Source of the DNA: Deltaproteobacteria bacterium
GTDB taxonomy: Bacteria > Desulfobacterota > Deferrimicrobia > Deferrimicrobiales > Deferrimicrobiaceae
Assembly: GCA_021802685.1 (NCBI GenBank)
Contig: JAJZRM010000171.1
Location: 1-6,486, forward strand
DNA length: 6,486 nt
Direction: 5' to 3'
Each line of letters starts with the position of its first letter. Positions within the stretch are counted from its first letter, which is position 1. The position numbers and the translations under genes are program-made. Shown piece after piece: positions 4,159-6,486 of this stretch. Below the pieces are notes generated by a model. It did no database searches, was not told where the DNA came from, and was given only the letters and a program-made list of their open reading frames with translations.

Positions 4159-6260
4159 AAGCCGCCGTCGTCAATCCCAACTGCTGCCGCGAGGCTTCCG
4201 AGGCCGTGCCGGAGGGGCTTCCGAAACTGGTCTTGGTGGGCAGTCCGAACGTCGGGAAAAGCCTCCTGTTCAACCGTCTGACCGGCTCGTACGTCTCGGT
4301 CTCCAACTACCCTGGGACCACTGTCGAGGTCAGCCGGGGGAAAGCCCGGTGGGACGGACGGGAATTCGAGGCCATCGACACCCCGGGGATGTACTCGCTT
4401 CGCCCCCTGACGGAAGAGGAACGGGTAACCCGCTCGATCCTCCTCCGGGAAAAGGCCGAGGTCGTCCTGCACGTGGTTGACGCCAAGAACCTGGCCCGAA
4501 TGCTCCCCTTGACGCTGCAGCTTATCGAGGGAGATCTACCGGTTGTGCTCGTCCTCAACATGATCGACGAGTCGGACCGGCTGGGGGTGCACATCGACAA
4601 CGGGAGGCTTGGATCCTTGCTCGGCGTTACCGTGGCGGTCACCTCGTCCGTGACAGGGGCAGGTATCCCGGAACTTCGCGAGATCATCGTTCGTCCGAGA
4701 GTGTCCGCCGGACGGAAGGTAACTTACCCGGAGAGCATCGAGGAAGCCGTCGCGGCGATGGAGCCGCTCTTTCCGAACGATTCCGCCCTGGGAAGACGGG
4801 CCATGGCGCTCCTGCTCCTCCAGGGGGACGCGGAAGCCTTGGAGATAATCCGGGAAGCCCGCGCGGAGGATTGTGCTGGGATCGAGCGGATTGTGGAGCG
4901 AACCCGGGAAAAGATCCGTCAGAGGGCCGATTATGCTCTGGCTCTGACAAGGCAGGAGGAGGCGAACCGGATCGCGGAGGAGGTGTTCCGGGCGGACAAG
5001 AAAAGAGAGGCCACTTTCGGGGAACGACTGAGCCGCTGGATGATGCATCCCGTTTACGGGATCCCCATCCTTCTCCTTTCCCTATACGCCTTGTACGAGT
5101 TCGTCGGCGTCTTCGGGGCGCAGACCATGGTCGACTTCCTGGAGAACACCGTCTTCCGGGAGCACGTAAACCCCTTCGTCGTGAAATGGGTGGGCGCCGC
5201 GATACCTTGGGCTGTGGCCAGGGATCTATTCGTCGGCCAATACGGGATCATCACGCTCGGGGTCCGCTATGCGGTGGCGATCATCCTCCCGATTGTGGCG
5301 ACCTTTTTTGTCGCCTTCTCCATCATCGAAGACACCGGATATCTCCCCCGCCTTGCCATGCTCATCGACCGGCTGTTCAAGAAGATCGGCCTGAACGGCC
5401 GGGCGGTCATCCCGATGGTGCTCGGGTTCGGCTGCGACACGATGGCCACGATGGTCACCCGGACGCTGGAGACCAAGCGCGAACGCGTGCTGGCCACCCT
5501 CCTGCTCTCGCTGGCCATCCCCTGCTCGGCCCAGCTCGGGGTGATCCTGGCTCTACTGGTGGGGAATCCCAAAGCGCTCTGGATCTGGGTCCTCGTCATG
5601 ACGCTCAACTTCCTCCTTGTGGGGTTCCTCGCGGCAAAGGTGATGCCGGGGCAGAAGCCGATCTTCTACATGGAAGTTCCTCCCTTGCGACTGCCGCGAC
5701 TCAAGAACGTGGTAACCAAGACGTACACGCGGGTGGAGTGGTACTTCAAGGAGATCCTGCCGCTGTTCATATACGCCAGCGTCTTCATCTGGCTGGGGCA
5801 GCTTACGGGATTGTTCGACCGGGTCGTCCGCGCCCGCGGCCCGGTCCAGGATCCCGAAGTAGTCAAGGCACGTGCGGCACAGGATCAACCGCGTCCCCTT
5901 TTTCTCCAGGGCCCGAAGGCTTTCCACGATTGCAGACCCTTCGCAGGCCAGCTTGACGCCATCGGTGTAGAAGAGGATGGTTGCCGGAGAGTGTTCCGAA
6001 TCCGCGAGTATCCCGAAGAAGTTCACGGCCAGGATCCGCTGAAGATCGTCTGGGGCTTCCCCCAAGCCGTTGCGCGTAACGAGACAGACAGTGCCTTTTT
6101 CCATGTGGATGTTCCTCCCGGCTCTTTGCCGGGGCGGATCCGGGGGCGGACCCGCCCCGACGCGCAGCAGTTGTTTTACAATTCCCTGAATCGGATCGTA
6201 TACCCGAGGTTGAAGCCGTACAGGTCCTCGTTCAGTGACTTGCCGTCCGCTTCTGCATAG
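4155..6260 (+). CDS. feoB: Divergent FeoB-family GTPase/metal permease, C-terminus lost and replaced by antisense read-through
   Basis: FeoB proteins import Fe(II) across the inner membrane and carry an N-terminal G domain. Translation starts at GTG 4155, inside the ATPase stop, after GAGGAGGG (4138-4145), so the two are co-translated. A CC pair (10-11) precedes the G domain: G1 GSPNVGKS (29-36), switch NYPGTT (51-56), G3 DTPG (75-78), G4 NMID (135-138). The membrane part begins near residue 298 (HPVYGIP). It keeps the first gate, but as GFGCDTMA (C427) and PCSAQLGV (C457) instead of the usual GCNVPA and CSARLPV. Homology ends around residue 560 (LFDRVVRA, nt 5834), leaving out the last helices and second gate. 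The remaining 141 residues to 6260 are antisense of a DsrE-like gene and not FeoB. The gene is therefore probably non-functional as assembled. Because of its operon position and altered gate, it may carry a metal other than iron. Confidence 0.85.
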   Translation: MKAAVVNPNCCREASEAVPEGLPKLVLVGSPNVGKSLLFNRLTGSYVSVSNYPGTTVEVSRGKARWDGREFEAIDTPGMYSLRPLTEEERVTRSILLREKAEVVLHVVDAKNLARMLPLTLQLIEGDLPVVLVLNMIDESDRLGVHIDNGRLGSLLGVTVAVTSSVTGAGIPELREIIVRPRVSAGRKVTYPESIEEAVAAMEPLFPNDSALGRRAMALLLLQGDAEALEIIREARAEDCAGIERIVERTREKIRQRADYALALTRQEEANRIAEEVFRADKKREATFGERLSRWMMHPVYGIPILLLSLYALYEFVGVFGAQTMVDFLENTVFREHVNPFVVKWVGAAIPWAVARDLFVGQYGIITLGVRYAVAIILPIVATFFVAFSIIEDTGYLPRLAMLIDRLFKKIGLNGRAVIPMVLGFGCDTMATMVTRTLETKRERVLATLLLSLAIPCSAQLGVILALLVGNPKALWIWVLVMTLNFLLVGFLAAKVMPGQKPIFYMEVPPLRLPRLKNVVTKTYTRVEWYFKEILPLFIYASVFIWLGQLTGLFDRVVRARGPVQDPEVVKARAAQDQPRPLFLQGPKAFHDCRPFAGQLDAIGVEEDGCRRVFRIREYPEEVHGQDPLKIVWGFPQAVARNETDSAFFHVDVPPGSLPGRIRGRTRPDAQQLFYNSLNRIVYPRLKPYRSSFSDLPSASA
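5817..5846. repeat. Inverted repeat at the feoB / dsrE-like junction
   Basis: GACCGGG (5817-5823) and CCCGGTC (5840-5846) are perfect inverted copies. Inside them CCGC (5828-5831) pairs with GCGG (5836-5839), giving an 11-bp interrupted stem with a 4-base bulge. Each arm encodes a real Asp-Arg of its own gene: D555-R556 of the FeoB-like frame on the plus strand and D87-R88 of the DsrE-like frame on the minus strand. The point where both homologies stop falls between the arms. Confidence 0.6.
5838..6104 (-). pseudogene. DsrE/YedF-like sulfur-transfer family protein, C-terminus truncated
   Basis: On the reverse strand the ATG at 6104, with GGGAGG nine bases before it, opens a frame whose first 89 residues fit the DsrE-like domain seen alone or at the C-terminus of YedF. 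It shows a strand CLVTRNGLG, DDLQRILAVNFFGIL, the ILFYTDGVKL strand, EGSAIVESLRALEKKG, and CRTCLDYFGILDR with the conserved Cys pair (C76, C79). In relatives this is followed by a GxVxNMxEIV segment of about 25 residues. Here it is replaced after R88 by antisense of the FeoB-like gene, and the frame stays open to 5553 without homology. The family handles sulfur or selenium relay or peroxiredoxin-like thiol chemistry; the exact role is unknown. It follows the transglutaminase-like gene on the same strand by 71 bases, probably one operon. It could be a broken gene or an assembly artefact. Confidence 0.65.
6131..6158. repeat. GC-rich inverted and direct repeat between the two right-hand minus-strand genes
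   Basis: GGGGCGG (6131-6137) pairs with CCGCCCC (6152-6158). Alternatively GGGGCG (6143-6148) pairs with CGCCCC (6153-6158) around a 4-base loop. The left arm is also nearly repeated directly (GGGGCGGATCC, then GGGGCGGACCC). It lies between the stop of the transglutaminase-like gene and the ribosome site of the DsrE-like gene, with no U-run on the transcript side. It may be an RNA-stabilising hairpin. Confidence 0.3.
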
Positions 6261-6486
6261 GGGTACATGAAGTAGTTGAGTGGCTCCCCGGCCTGCGGCG
6301 GGTTGAGAACCAGGTCCCGCCCGGTCCCGACGGCAACCCGGTTCTCGTCCACGGCCCCGAAGTAATATTCCCGCAGGGGCTTGGCCTGCTCCAGGGAGAA
6401 TTTTTTTTCAAGGATCGCCTTCCGGACGTCGGCGGGGTCCACCACGACCCACCCGTACCCGGGGGAATACCATTCCGCCCAGCAGT
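6176..6486 (-). CDS. Transglutaminase-like domain protein, C-terminal part (N-terminus beyond window)
   Basis: The reverse-strand frame is open from the right edge to the TAA at 6176-6178, giving 102 visible residues; an internal GTG at 6445 is not the real start. The first residues, CWAEWYSPGYGW followed by VVVDPADV, match the His/Asp half of the bacterial transglutaminase-like (TGc) fold. There the catalytic His stands just before CWAE and the catalytic Asp is in VDP. The His would be the next codon outside the window, and the catalytic Cys lies further upstream. Then come YYFGAVDENRVAV, GRDLVLNPPQAG, LNYFMYPYAEADGK and a beta tail ending YTIRFREL, with no membrane segment in this part. Such proteins act as proteases or amide-bond enzymes; the substrate is unknown. 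It precedes the truncated DsrE-like gene on the same strand. The family call is good; partner and location are unknown. Confidence 0.8.
   Translation of the reverse strand, partial: CWAEWYSPGYGWVVVDPADVRKAILEKKFSLEQAKPLREYYFGAVDENRVAVGTGRDLVLNPPQAGEPLNYFMYPYAEADGKSLNEDLYGFNLGYTIRFREL

Noticed and set aside
5553..5837. Extension of the DsrE-like frame to 183 residues
   Set aside because: This stretch is antisense to well-conserved FeoB membrane sequence and lacks the expected C-terminal DsrE segment.
4871..5956. Plus-strand 361-residue open frame inside the FeoB-like gene
   Set aside because: It is a shifted frame of the FeoB-like gene with Arg/His/Pro-rich composition and no recognisable domain.
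5835..6260. The last 141 residues of the FeoB-like frame as a novel C-terminal domain or fusion
   Set aside because: The sequence has no FeoB-like or membrane character, and the opposite strand at 5838-6104 encodes a recognisable DsrE-like protein with its own ribosome site.

Overview
The window is a GC-rich stretch from a Gram-negative bacterium that uses the system I (Ccm) cytochrome c maturation pathway. The mix of CcmE, DUF302, a CadC-type regulator, a PIB-type ATPase, a divergent FeoB, a DsrE-like protein and a transglutaminase-like protein suggests an anaerobic or metal-cycling lineage such as Desulfuromonadales or a related uncultured group. That placement is inference from gene style only.

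Left part (1-960): two minus-strand genes. They are the N-terminal part of ccmE, running off the left edge, and upstream of it a small exported Cys/His-rich protein (431-799). A 160-base divergent intergenic region separates this from a plus-strand DUF302 gene (960-1352).

Centre (1353-4158): a metal-resistance unit. A CadC/SmtB-type ArsR-family repressor (1457-1864) is followed by a Zn/Cd/Pb-exporting PIB ATPase (1939-4158). Each is preceded by an SmtB-like 6-2-6 inverted repeat sharing the half-site TGAGCA. The best reading is that the repressor binds both sites and releases them on Cd, Pb or Zn, so that the pump is made.

Right part (4155-6486): a divergent FeoB-family GTPase-permease starts inside the stop codon of the pump gene (GTGA overlap), so it belongs to the metal operon. 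Its FeoB homology stops abruptly near 5834. The frame then runs on to 6260 only as antisense of another gene: a minus-strand DsrE/YedF-like gene starting at 6104, which itself loses its C-terminus at the same point. The junction (5817-5846) carries an inverted repeat. It is either a real deletion or rearrangement that broke both genes, or an assembly chimera. The last gene, on the minus strand, is the C-terminal part of a transglutaminase-like protein entering from the right edge.

I saw no tRNA, rRNA, CRISPR array, insertion sequence or replication origin. The most interesting items are the double truncation, the operon linkage of an altered FeoB to a Zn/Cd exporter, and the paired operators.
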